The notes beneath the pieces are model-generated. The model ran no database searches, was not told the origin of the DNA, and worked only from the letters and a program-made list of their open reading frames with translations. Shown one piece after another: positions 36,130-47,919 of a stretch of DNA of 64,000 bases (the first letter of the stretch is position 1; each line of letters begins with the position of its first letter). Source of the DNA: Acanthosepion esculentum (taxonomy: Eukaryota; Mollusca; Cephalopoda; Sepiida; Sepiidae); the NCBI GenBank assembly GCA_964036315.1, contig CAXIWW010000817.1:841501-905500 (forward strand), written 5' to 3'. The position numbers were made by a program, and so were the translations under genes.

Positions 36130-37840
36130 TTAGTGTGGGGTCTCTATTTGCTCATAGCTGGGACCCTTTGTGATCAGAAGCCTTGCTGTCAGATGTAGTT
36201 TAAAGTCATACCTAGGACTAGTTGGCACTGAGGTGCTGTTGGCACTTTTGCTATGAGCTGTTGGCACTTTTGCTATCAGCTGTTGGCACTTTTGCTATCA
36301 ACTGGTGTTGTTCGCAATTTTTTATATAAACATGTATTTTTATACATTCATAATGTTTTTTTTTTTAGTGGGGGGTCACTATTTTCTATTGCTGGGACCT
36401 TTTGTGATCAGAAGCCTTGCTGTCAGATGTAGTTTATAGTCATATCTAGGACTACTTGGCAATGTGGTGCTGTTGGCATTTTGCTATCAGCTGTTGGCAC
36501 TTTTGCTATCAGCTGTGGTGCTGTTGGTACTTTTGCTATCAACTGGTGTTGTTCGCAAGTTTTTATATAAACATGTATTTTTATATTTTCATAGTGGGTT
36601 TTTTTTAGTGGGGGGTCACTATTTGCTCATAGCTGGGAGCCTTTGTGATCAGAAGACTTGCTGTCAGATGTAGTTTATAGTCATACCTAGGACTAGTTGG
36701 CACTGTGGTGCTGTTGGCACTTTTGCTATCATCTGTTGGCACTTTTGCTATCAGCTGTTGGCACTTTTGCTATCAGCTCTGGTGCTGTTGGCACTTTTGC
36801 TATCAACTGGTGTTGTTCGCCAGTTTTTATATAAACATGTATTTTTATACATTAATAGTGTTTTATTTAGTGGGGGGTCACTATTTGCTCATAGCTGGGA
36901 CCTTTTGTGATCAGAAGCCTTGCTGTCAGATGTATTTTATAGTCATACCTAGGAATAGTTGGCACTGTGGTTCTGTTGGCACTTTAGCTATCAGCTGTTG
37001 GCACTTTTGCTATCAGATGTTGGCACTTTTGATATCAGCTTTTGGCACTTTTGGTATTAGCTGTTGGCACTTTTGCTGTCAGCTGTTGGCACTTTTGCTA
37101 TAAGCTGTTGGCACTTTTGCTATCAGCTGTTGGCACTTTTGCTATCAGCTGTGGTGCTGTTGGCACTTTTGCTATCAACTGGTGTTTTTCGCAAGTTTTT
37201 ATATAAACATGTAATTTTATACATTCATAGTGTTTTTTTTTTAGTGTGGGGTCTCTATTTGCTCATAGCTGGGACCCTTTGTGATCAGAAGCCTTGCTGT
37301 CAGATGTAGTTTAAAGTCATACCTAGGACTAGTTGGCACTGAGGTGCTGTTGGCACTTTTGCTATGAGCTGTTGGCACTTTTGCTATCAGCTGTTGGCAC
37401 TTTTGCTATCAACTGGTGTTGTTCGCAATTTTTTATATAAACATGTATTTTTATACATTCATAATGTTTTTTTTTTTAGTGGGGGGTCACTATTTTCTAT
37501 TGCTGGGACCTTTTGTGATCAGAAGCCTTGCTGTCAGATGTAGTTTATAGTCATATCTAGGACTACTTGGCAATGTGGTGCTGTTGGCATTTTGCTATCA
37601 GCTGTTGGCACTTTTGCTATCAGCTGTGGTGCTGTTGGTACTTTTGCTATCAACTGGTGTTGTTCGCAAGTTTTTATATAAACATGTATTTTTATATTTT
37701 CATAGTGGTTTTTTTTTAGTGGGGGGTCACTATTTGCTCATAGCTGGGAGCCTTTGTGATCAGAAGACTTGCTGTCAGATGTAGTTTATAGTCATACCTA
37801 GGACTAGTTGGCACTGTGGTGCTGTTGGCACTTTTGCTAT
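36130..37840 (-). repeat. 1111-bp duplication in satellite C, second copy partial
   Basis: The stretch 36130-36730 recurs at 37241-37840 with an offset of exactly 1111 bp. Marks are AGTGTGGGGTCTCTATTTG at 36132 and 37243; GTTGGCACTGAGGTGC at 36221 and 37332; and a 69-codon open frame at 36464 and 37575 with the same translation. Core spacings 234 and 241 are repeated. The copies part in the array after the cores at 36686 and 37797. Confidence 0.88.
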
Positions 37841-38099
37841 CAGCTGTTGGCACTTTTGCTATCAGCTGTTGGCACTTTTGCTATCTGCTGTTGGCACGTT
37901 TGCTATCAGCTGTTGGCACATTTGCTATCAGATTTTGGCACTTTTGGTATCAGCTGTTGGCACTTTTGCTATCAGCTGTTGGCACTTTTGGTATCAGCTG
38001 TTGGCACTTTTGCTATAAGCTGTTGGCACTTTTGCTATCAGCTTTTGGCACTTTTGGTATCAGCTGTTGGCACTTTTGCTATAAGCTGTTGGCACTTTT

Positions 38100-40670
38100 G
38101 CTATCAGCTGTGGTGCTGTTGGTACTTTTGCTATCAACATGTGTTGTTCGCAAGATTTTATATAAACATGTATTTTTATACTTTCATAGAGTTTTTTTTT
38201 AGTGGGGGTCACTATTTGCTCATAGCTGGGACATTTTGTGATAAGAAGCCTTGCTGTCAGATGTAGTTTATAGTCATACCTAGGACTAGTTCGCATTGTG
38301 GTGCTGTTGGCACTTTTGCAATCAGCTGTTGGCACTTTTGCTATCAGCTGTTGGCACTTTTGGTATCAGCTGTTTGCACTTTTGCTATATCGGGGGTCAA
38401 TATTTGCTCCGAGCTGCGACCCTTTGTGATCAGAAGCCTTGCTGTCAGATGTAGTTTATAGTCATACCTAGGAATAGTTGGCACTGTGGTCTTGTTGGCA
38501 CTTTTGCTATCAGGGGTTGCACTTTTGCTATCAGCTGTTGGCATTTTTGCTATCAGCTGTTGGCATTTTTGCTATCAGCTTTTGGCACTTTTGCTATCAG
38601 CTGTTGGCACTTTTGCTATCAGCTTTTGGCACTTTTGGTATCAGCTGTTGGCACTTTTGCTATCAGCTGTTGGCACTTTTTCTATCAGCTTTTGGCACTT
38701 TTGCTATCAGCTTTTGGCACTTTTGGTATCAGCTGTTGGCACTTTTGCTATCAGCTGTTGGCACATTCGGTATCAGCTGTTGGCACTTTTGCTATCAGCT
38801 GTTGGCACTTTTGGTATCAGCTGTTGGCACTTTTGCTATCAGCTGTTGGCACTTTTGCTATCAGCTTTTGGCACTTTTGTTATCAGCTGTTGGCACATTC
38901 GTGATCAGCTTTTGGCACTTTTGCTATCAGCTATGGTGCTGTTGGCACTTTTGCTATCAACTGGTGTTGTTCGCAAGTTTTTATATAAACATGTATTTTT
39001 ATACTTTCATAGTGTTTTTTTTTAGTGGGGGGGTCTCTATTTGCTCATAGCTGGGACCCTTTGTGATCAGAAGCCTTGCTGTCAGATGTAGTTTATAATC
39101 ATACCTAGGACTAGTTGGCACTGTGGTGCTGTTGGCACTTTTGCTATCAACTGTTGGCACTTTGGCTATCAGCTTTTGGATCTTTTGGTATCAGCTGTTG
39201 GCACTTTTGCTATCAGCTGTTGGCACTTTTAGTATCAGCTGTTGGCACTTTTGCTATCAGCTGTTGGCACTTTTGCTATCAGCTGTTGGCACTTTTGCTA
39301 TCAGCTGCTGGCACTTTGGCTATCAGCTGTTGGCACTTTTGCTATCATCTTTTGGCACTTTTGGTAACAGTTGTTGGCACTTTTGCTATCAGCTGTTGGC
39401 ACTTTTGCTATCAGCTGTTGGCACATTTGCTATCAGCTGTTGGCACTTTTGCTATCAGCTTTTGGCACTTTTGGTATCAGCTGTTGGCACTTTTGCGATC
39501 AGCTGTTGGCACTTTTGCTATCAGCTGTGGTGCTGTTGGCACTTTTGCTATCAACTGGTGTTGTTCGCAAGTTTTTATATAAACATGTATTTTTATACTT
39601 TCATAGAGTTTTTTTTTAGTGGGGGGTCACTATTTGCTCATAGCTTGGACCCTTTATGATCAGAAGCCCTGCTGTCAGATGTAGTTTATAATCATACCTA
39701 GGACTAGTTGGCACTGTTGTGCTGTTGGCACTTTTGCTATCAGCTGTTGGCACTTTTGCTATCAGCTGTTGGCACTTTTGCTATCAGCTGTTGGCACTTT
39801 TGCTATCAACTGTGGTGCTGTTGGTACTTTTGCTATCAACATGTGTTGTTCGCAAGATTTTATATAAACATGTATTTTTATACTTTCATAGAGTTTTTTT
39901 TTAGTGGGGGGTCACTATTTGCTCATAGCTGGGACATTTTGTGATAAGATGCCTTGCTGTCAGATGTAGTTTATAGTCATACCTAGGACTAGTTGGCATT
40001 GTGGTGCTGTTGGCACTTTTGCTATCAGCTGTTGGCACTTTTGCTATCAGCTGTTGGCACTTTTGGTATCAGCTGTTTGCACTTTTGCTATATCGGGGGT
40101 CACTATTTGCTCCGAGCTGGGACCCTTTGTGATCAGAAGCCTTGCTGTCAGATGTAGTTTATAGTCATACCTAGGAATAGTTGGCACTGTGGTCTTGTTG
40201 GCACTTTTGCTATCAGGGGTTGCACTTTTGCTATCAGCTGTTGGCATTTTTGCTATCAGCTGTTGGCATTTTTGCTATCAGCTTTTGGCACTTTTGCTAT
40301 CAGCTGTTGGCACTTTTGCTATCAGCTTTTGGCACTTTTGCTATCAGCTGTTGGCACTTTTGCTATCAGCTTTTGGCACTTTTGCTATCAGCTTTTGGCA
40401 CTTTTTGTATCAGCTGTTGGCACTTTTGCTATCAGCTGTTGGCACATTCGGTATCAGCTGTTGGCACTTTTGCTATCAGCTGTTGGCACTTTTGCTATCA
40501 GCTGTTGGCACTTTTGCTATCAGCTGTTGGCACTTTGGCTATCAGCTGTTGGCACTTTTGCTATCATCTTTTGGCACTTTTGGTAACAGCTGTTGGCAGA
40601 TTTGCTATCAGCTGTTGGCACTTTTGCTATCAGCTGTTGGCACATTTGCTATCAGCTGTTGGCACTTTTG
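38100..40670 (-). repeat. Higher-order repeat of satellite C, period about 1.70 kb, with a shared deleted core
   Basis: CTATCAACATGTGTTGTTCG is at 38131 and 39833. The truncated core CTATATCGGGGGTCA is at about 38385 and 40088. CTATCAGGGGTTGCAC is at about 38507 and 40210. The offset is 1702-1703, falling to about 1681 near GCACATTCGGTATCAGC (38761 and 40442). The truncated core joins a 22-bp unit directly to GGGGGTCACTATTTGC, so the A-tract, the TATATAAA part and TTCGCAAG are gone. A nested match, CATCTTTTGGCACTTTTGGT with AACAG, occurs at 39346 and 40564, showing further shuffling. Confidence 0.85.
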
Positions 40671-41639
40671 CTATCAGCTGTTGGTACTTTTGCTATCATC
40701 TGTTGGCACTTTTGGTATCATCTGTTGGCACTTTTGCTATCAGCTGTTGGCACTTTTGCTATCAGCTGTTGGCACTTTTGCTATCAGCTGTGGTGCTGTC
40801 TGCACTATTGCTATCAACTGGTGTTGCTCGCAAGTTTTAATATAAACATGTATTTTTATACTTTCATAGGGATTTTTTTTTTAGTGGGGGTCACTATTTG
40901 CTCATAGCTGGGACCCTTTGTGATCAGAAGCCTTGCTCTCAGATGTAGTTTATAGTCATACCTAGGACTAGTTGACACTGTGGTGCTGTTGGCACTTTTG
41001 CTATCAGCTGTTGGCACTTTTGCTATCAGCTGTTGGCACTTTTGCTATCAGCTTTTGGCACTTTTGGTATCAGCTGTTGGATCTTTTGCTATCAGCTGTT
41101 GGCACTTTTGCTATCAGCTTTTGTCACTTTTGCTATCAGCTGTTGGCACTTGTGCTATCAGCTGTTGGAACTTTTGCTATCAGCTGTTAGCACTTTTGCT
41201 ATCAACTGGTGTTGTTCGCAAGTTTTTATATAAACATGTATTTTTATACTTTCATAGTGTTTTTTTTTTAGTGGGGGTAACTATTTGCTCATAGCTGGGG
41301 CCCTTTGTGATCAGAAGCCTTGCTGTCAGATGTAGATTATAGTCATACCAAGGACTAGTTGGCACTGTGGTGCTGTTGGCACTTTTGCTATCAGCTGTTG
41401 GCACTTTTGCTATCAGCTGTTGGCACTTTTGCTATCAGCTTTTGGCACTTTTGGTATCAGCTGTTGGCACTTTTGCTATCAGCTGTTGGCACTTTTGCTG
41501 TCAGCTGTAGGCACTTTTGCTATCAGCTGTTGGCACTTTTGCTATCAGCTGTGGTGCTGTTGGCACTTTTGCTATCAACTGGTGTTGTTCGCAAGTTTTT
41601 ATATAAACATGTATTTTTATACATTCATAGCGTTTTTTT

Positions 41640-41920
41640 TTAGTGGGGGGTCACTATTTGCTATTGGCTGGGACCCTTTGTGATCAGAAGCCTTGCTGTC
41701 AGATGTACTTTATCGTCATACCTAGGACTAGTTGGCAATGTGGTGCTGTTGGCACTTTTGCTATCAACTGGTGTTGTTCGCAAGTTTTTATATAAACATG
41801 TATTTTTATACATTCATAGCGTTTTTTTTTAGTGGGGGGTCACTATTTGCTATTTGCTGGGACCCTTTGTGATCAGAAGCCTTGCTGTCAGATGTACTTT
41901 ATTGTCATACCTAGGACTAG
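41640..41920 (-). repeat. Minimal satellite C cassette, 189 bp
   Basis: Markers at 41721 and 41910 are only 189 bp apart, although the core between them is complete. The array is reduced to one unit (the GTTGATAGC start variant) and one AGCACCAC motif instead of two. Adjacent cores share TACTTTATCGTCAT and TACTTTATTGTCAT and CTATTGGCTGGG and CTATTTGCTGGG, so they are recent sisters. This is the base length of the cassette: one core plus one start unit. Confidence 0.85.
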
Positions 41921-42403
41921 TTGGCAATGTGGTGCTGTTGGCACTTTTGCTATCAGCTTTTGGCACTTTTGGTATCAGCTGTTGGCACTTTTGCTATCAG
42001 CTATTGGCACTTTTGCCATCAGCTGTTGGCACTTTTGCTATCAGCTGTTGGCACATTTGCTATCAGCTGTTGGCACTTTTGGTATCAGCTGTTGGCACTT
42101 TTGGTATCAGCTGTAGGCACTTTTGGTATCAGCTGTTGGCACTTTTGCCATCAGCTGTTGGCACTTTTGCTATCAGCTGTTGGCACTTTTGCTATCAGCT
42201 GTTGGCACTATTGCTATCAGCTCTGGTGCTGTTGGCACTTTTGCTATAAACTGGTGTTGTTCGCAAGTTTTTATATAAAAATGTATTTTTATACATTCAT
42301 AGTGTTTTTTTTTAGTGGGGGGTCATTATTTGCTCTTAGCTGGGACCCTTTGTGATCAGAAGCCTTGCTGTCAGATGTAGTTTATAATCATACCTAGGAC
42401 TAG

Positions 42404-44160
42404 TTGGCACTGTGGTGCTGTTGGCACTTTTGCTATCAGCTGTTGGCACTTTTGCTATCAGCTGTTAGCACTTTTGGTATCAGCTGTTGGCACTTTTGCT
42501 ATCAGCTGTGGTGCTGTTGGCACTTTTACTATCAACTGGTGTTGTTCGCAAGTTTTTATATAAACATGTATTTATATACTTTCATACTGTTTTTTTTTTA
42601 GTTGGGGGTCACTATTTGCTCATAGCTGGGACCCTTTGTGATCAGAAGCCTTGCTGTCAGATGTAGTTTATAGTCATACCTAGGACTAGTTGGCACTGTG
42701 GTGCTGTTGGCACTATTGCTATCAGCTGTTGGCACTTTTGCTATCAGCTGTTGGCACTTTTGCTATCAGCTGTGGTGCTGTTGGCACTTTTGCTATCAAC
42801 TAGTGTTGTTCGCAAGTTTTTATATAAACATGTATTTTTATACATTCATAGTGTTTTTTTTTAGTGGGGGGCCACTATTTGCTAATAGCTGGGACACTTT
42901 GTGATCAGAAGCCTTGCTGTCAGATGTAGTTTATAGTCATACATAGGACTAGTTGCAATGTGGTGCTGTTGGCACTTTTGCTATCAGCTGTTGGCATTTT
43001 GCTATCAGCTATTGTCAATTTTGCTATCAGCTGATGGCACTTGTGCTATCAGCTGTTGGCACTTGTGCTATAAGCTGTTGGCCCTTTTTCTATCAGCTTT
43101 TGGCACTTTTTGGTATCAGCTGTTGGCACTTTTGCTATCAGCTGTTGGCATTTTGCTATCAGCTGTGGTGCTGTTGGCACTTTTGCTATCAACTGGTGTT
43201 GTCCGCAAATTTTTATATAAACATGTATTTTTATATTTTCATAGTGTTTTTTTTTTAGTGGGGGGGTCACTATTTTCTCATAGCTGGGACCCTTTGTGAT
43301 CAGAAGCCTTGCTGTCAGATGTAGTTTATTGTCATACCTAGGACTAGTTGGCAATGTGGTGCAGTTGGCATTTTTGCTATCAGCTGTTGGCACTTTTGCT
43401 ATCAGCTGTGGGCACATTTGCTATCAGCTGTGGTGCTGTTGGCACTTTTGCTATCAACTGGTGTTGTTTGCAAGTTTTTATATAAACATGTATTTTTATA
43501 CATTCATAGTGTTTTTTTTTAGTGGGGGGTCACTATTTGCTCAAAGCTGGGACCCTTTGTGATCAGAAGCCTTGCTGTCAGATGTAGTTTATAGTCATCC
43601 CTAGGAATAGTTGGCAATGTGGTGCTGTTGGCACTTTTGCTATCAGCTGTTGGCACATTTGCTATCAGCTGTTGTCACATTTTCTATCAGCTGTTGGCAC
43701 TTTTGCTATCAGCTGTGGTCCTGTTGGCACTTTTGCTATCAACTGGTGTTGTTCGCAAGTTTTTATATAAACAGGTATTTTTATACTTTCATAGTGTTTT
43801 TATTTTATTGGGGGGTCATTATTTGCTCTTAGCTTGGACCCTTTGTGATCAGAAGCCTTGCTGTCAGATGTAGTTTATAATCATACCTAGGACTAGTTGG
43901 CACTGTGGTGCTGTTGGCACTTTTGCTATCAGCTGTTGGCACTTTTGCTATCAGCTGTTAGCACTTTTGGTATCAGCTGTTGGCACTTTTGCTATCAGCT
44001 GTTGGCACTTTTGCTATCAGCTGTGGTGCTGTTGTCACTTTTGCTATCAACTAGTGTTGTTCACAAGTTTTTATATAAACATGTATTTTTATACATTCAT
44101 AGTGTTTTTTTTAGTTGGGGGCCACTATTTGCTAATAGCTGGGACACTTTGTGATCAGAA
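42404..44160 (-). repeat. Duplicated cassette pair in satellite C, offset 1493 bp
   Basis: GCTGTTAGCACTTTTGGTAT occurs at 42461 and 43954 with the same preceding core and array. CAACTAGTGTTGTTC and GGGCCACTATTTGCTAATAG mark the cores downstream of each (about 42799 and 44049; about 42870 and 44119). Between the marks the second copy lacks one core found in the first. The copies are therefore not simple tandem repeats. Confidence 0.7.
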
Positions 44161-47100
44161 GCCTTACTGTCAGATGTAGTTTATAGTCATACCTAGGACT
44201 AGTTTGCACTGTGGTGCCGTTGGCACTTTTGCTATCAGCTGTTGGCACTTTTGCTATCAGCTTTTGGCACACTTGCTATCAGCTGTTGGGACTTTTGCTA
44301 TCAGCTGTGGTGCTGTTGGCACTTTTGCTATCAACTGGTGTTATTCGCAAGTTTTTATATAAACATGTATTTTATACATTCACAGTGTTTTTTTTTGTGG
44401 GGGGTCACTATTTGCTCATAGCTTGGACCCTTTGTGATCAGAAGCCTTGCTGTCAGTGTAGTTTATAGTCATACCTAGGACTAGTTGGCAATGTGGTGCT
44501 GTTGGCACTTTTGCTATCAGCTTTTGGCACTTTTACTATCAGCTGTTGGCACTTTTGCTATCAGCTGTTGGCACTTTTGCTATCAGCTGTTGGCCCTTTT
44601 GCTCTCAGCTGTTGGCACTTTTGCTATCAGCTTTGGTGCTGTTGGCACTTTTGCTATCAACTGGTGTTGTTCGCAAGTTTTTATATAAACATGTATGTTT
44701 ATACTTTCATAGTGTTTTTTTTTTAGTGGGGGTCACTATTTGCTCATAGCTGGGACCCTTTGTGATCAGAAGCCTTGCTGTCAGATGTAGTTTATAGTCA
44801 TACCTAGGAGTAGTTGGCACTGTGGTGCTGTTGGCACTTTTGCTATCAGCTTTTGGCACTTTTACTATCAGCTGTTGGCACTTTTGCTATCAGCTGTGGT
44901 GCTGTTGGCACTTTATCTATCAACTGGTGTTGTTCGCAAGTTTTTATATAAACATGTATTTTTATCCATTCATAGTGTTTTTTTTTAGTGGGGGGTCACT
45001 ATTTGCTCATAGCTGGGACCCTTTGTGATCAGAAGCCTTATTGTCAGATGTTGTTTATAGTCATACCTAGGACTATTTGGCAATGTGGTGCTGTTGGCAC
45101 TTTCGCTATCAGCTGTTGGCAGTTTTGCTATCAGATATTGGCACTTTTGCTATCAGCAGTTGGCACTTTTGCTATCAGCTGTGGTGCTGTTGGCACTTTT
45201 GCTATCAACTGGTGTTGTTCGCAAGTTTTTATATAAACATGTATTTTTATACATTCAAAGTGTTTTTTTTTAGTGGACGGTCACTATTTGCTCAAAGATG
45301 GGACCCTTTGTGATCAGAAGCCTTGCTGTCAGATGTAGTTTATAGTCAAACCTAGGACTAGTTGGCAATGTGTTGCTTTTGGCACTTTTTCTATCAGCTG
45401 TTGGCACTTTTGCTATCAGCTGTTGGCACTTTTGCTATCAGCTGTTAGCACTTTTGCTATCTGCTGTGGTGCTGTTGGCGCTTTTGCTATCAGCAGTTGG
45501 CACTTTTGCTATCAGCTGTGGTGCTGTTGGCACTTTTGCTATCAACTGGTGTTGTTCGCAAGTTTTTATATAAACGTCTATTTCTATACATTCATAGTGT
45601 TTTTTTTTTAGTGGGGGGTCACTATTTGCTCATAGCTGGGACCCTTTGTGATCAGAAGCCTTGCTGTCAGATGTAGTTTATAGTCATACCTAGGACTATT
45701 GGCACTGTGGTGCTGTTGGCACTTTTGCTATCAGCTGTTGGCACTTTCGCTATCAGCTGTTGGCACTTTTGCTATCAGCTTTTGGCACTTTTGGTATTCA
45801 GCTGTTGGCACTTTTGCTATCAGCTGTTGGCACTTTTGCTATCATCTGTGATGCTGTTGGCACTTTTGCTATCAACTGGTGTTGTTCGCTAGTTTTTATA
45901 TAAACATGTATTTTTATACATTCATAGTGTTTTTTTTTTAGTGGGGGGTCACTATTTGCTCACAGCTGGGACCCTTTGTGATCAGAAGCCTTGCTGTCAG
46001 ATGTAGTTTATAGTCATACCTAGGACTAGTTGGCACTGTGGTGCTGTTGGCACTTTTGCTATCAGCTGTTGGCACTTTTGCTATCAGCTGATGGCACTTT
46101 TTCTATCAGCTGTTGGGACTTTTGTTATCAGCTGTTGGGACTTTTGCTATCAGCTGTGGTGCTGTTTGCACTTTTGCTATCAACTGGTGTTGTTAACAAG
46201 TTTTTATATAAACATGTATTTTCATACTTTCATAGTGTTTTTTTTATTGGGGGTCACTATTTGCTCATAGCTGGGACCCTTTTTGATCAGAAGTCTTGCT
46301 GTCAGATGTAGTTCATAGTCATACCTAGGACTAGTTGGCACTGTGGTGCCGTTGGCACTTTTGCTATCAGCTGTTTGCACTTTTGCTATCAGCTGTGGGC
46401 ACTTTTGCTATCAGCTTTTGGCACTTTTGGTAATGGCTGTTGGCACTTTTGCTATCAGCTGTTGGCACTTTTGCTATCAGCTTTTGGCACTTTTGTTATC
46501 AGCTGCTGGCACTTTTGCTATCAGCTGTGGTGCTGTTGGCACTTTTGCTATCAACTGGTGTTGTTCGCAAGTTTTTATATAAACATGTATTTTTATACTT
46601 TCATAGTGTTTTTTTTTTAGTGGGGGGTCACTATTTGCTCATAGCTGGGACCCTTTGTGATCAGAAGCCTTGCTGTCAGATGTAGTTTATAGTCATACCT
46701 AGGACTAGTTGGCAATGTGGTGCTTTTGGCACTTTTGCTATCAGCTGTTGGCAGTTTTGCTATCAGCTGTTGGCACATTTGCTATCAGCTGTTGGCACTT
46801 TTGCTATCAGCTGTGGTGCTGTTGGCACTTTTGCTATCAACTGGTGTTGTTCGCAAGTTTTTATATAAACATGTATTTTTATACATTCATAGTGTTTTTT
46901 TTTAGTGGGGGGTCACTATTTGCTCATAGCTGAGACCCGTTGTGATCAGAAGCCTTGCTGTCAGATGTAGTTTATTGTCATACCTAGGACTAGTTGGCAA
47001 TGTGGTGCTGTTGGCACTTTTGCTATCAGCTGTTGGCAATTTGCTATCACCTGTTGGCACTTCTGCTATCAGCTGTTTGCACTTTTGCTATCAGCTGTTC

Positions 47101-47919
47101 GCACTGTTTCTATCAGCTGTAGTGCTGTTGGCACTTTTGCTCTCAACTGGTGTTGTTCGCAAGTTTTTATATAAACATGTATTTTTATATATTTCATAGT
47201 GTTTTTTGTAGTGGGGGGTCACTATTTGCTCATATCTGGGAACTTTTGTGATAAGAAACCTTGCTGTCAGATGTAGTTTATAGTCATACCTAGGACTAGT
47301 TGGCAATGTGGTGCTGTTGGCCCTTTTGCTATCAGCTGTTGGCACTTTTGCTATCAGTTGTTGGCACTTTTGCTATCAGCTGTGGTGCTGTTGGCACTTT
47401 TGCTATCAACTGGTGTTGTTCGCAAGTTTTTATATAAACATGTATTTTTATACTTTCATAGTGTTTTTTTTTTAGTGGGAGGTAACTATTTGCTCATACC
47501 TCGGACCCTTTGTGATCAGAAGCCTTGCTGTCAGATGTAGTTTATAGTCATACCTAGGACTAGTTGGCACTGTCGGTCTGTTGGAACTTTTGCTATCAGC
47601 TGTTGGCACTTTTGCTATCAGCTGTTGGTACGTTTGCTATCAGCTGTTGGCACTTTTGCTATCAGCTGTTGGCACTTTTGCAATAAACTTTTGGCACTTT
47701 TGCTATCAGCTGTGGTGCTGTTGGCACTTTTGCTATCAACTGGTGTTGTTCGCAAGTTTTTATATAAACATGTATTTTTATACATTCATAGTGTTTTTTT
47801 TTTAGTTAGGGGTCACTATTTGCTCATAGCTGGGACCCTTTGTGATCAGAAGCCTTGCTGTCAGATGTAGTTCATAGTCATACCTAGGACTAGTTGGCAA
47901 TGTGGTGCCGTTGGCACTT

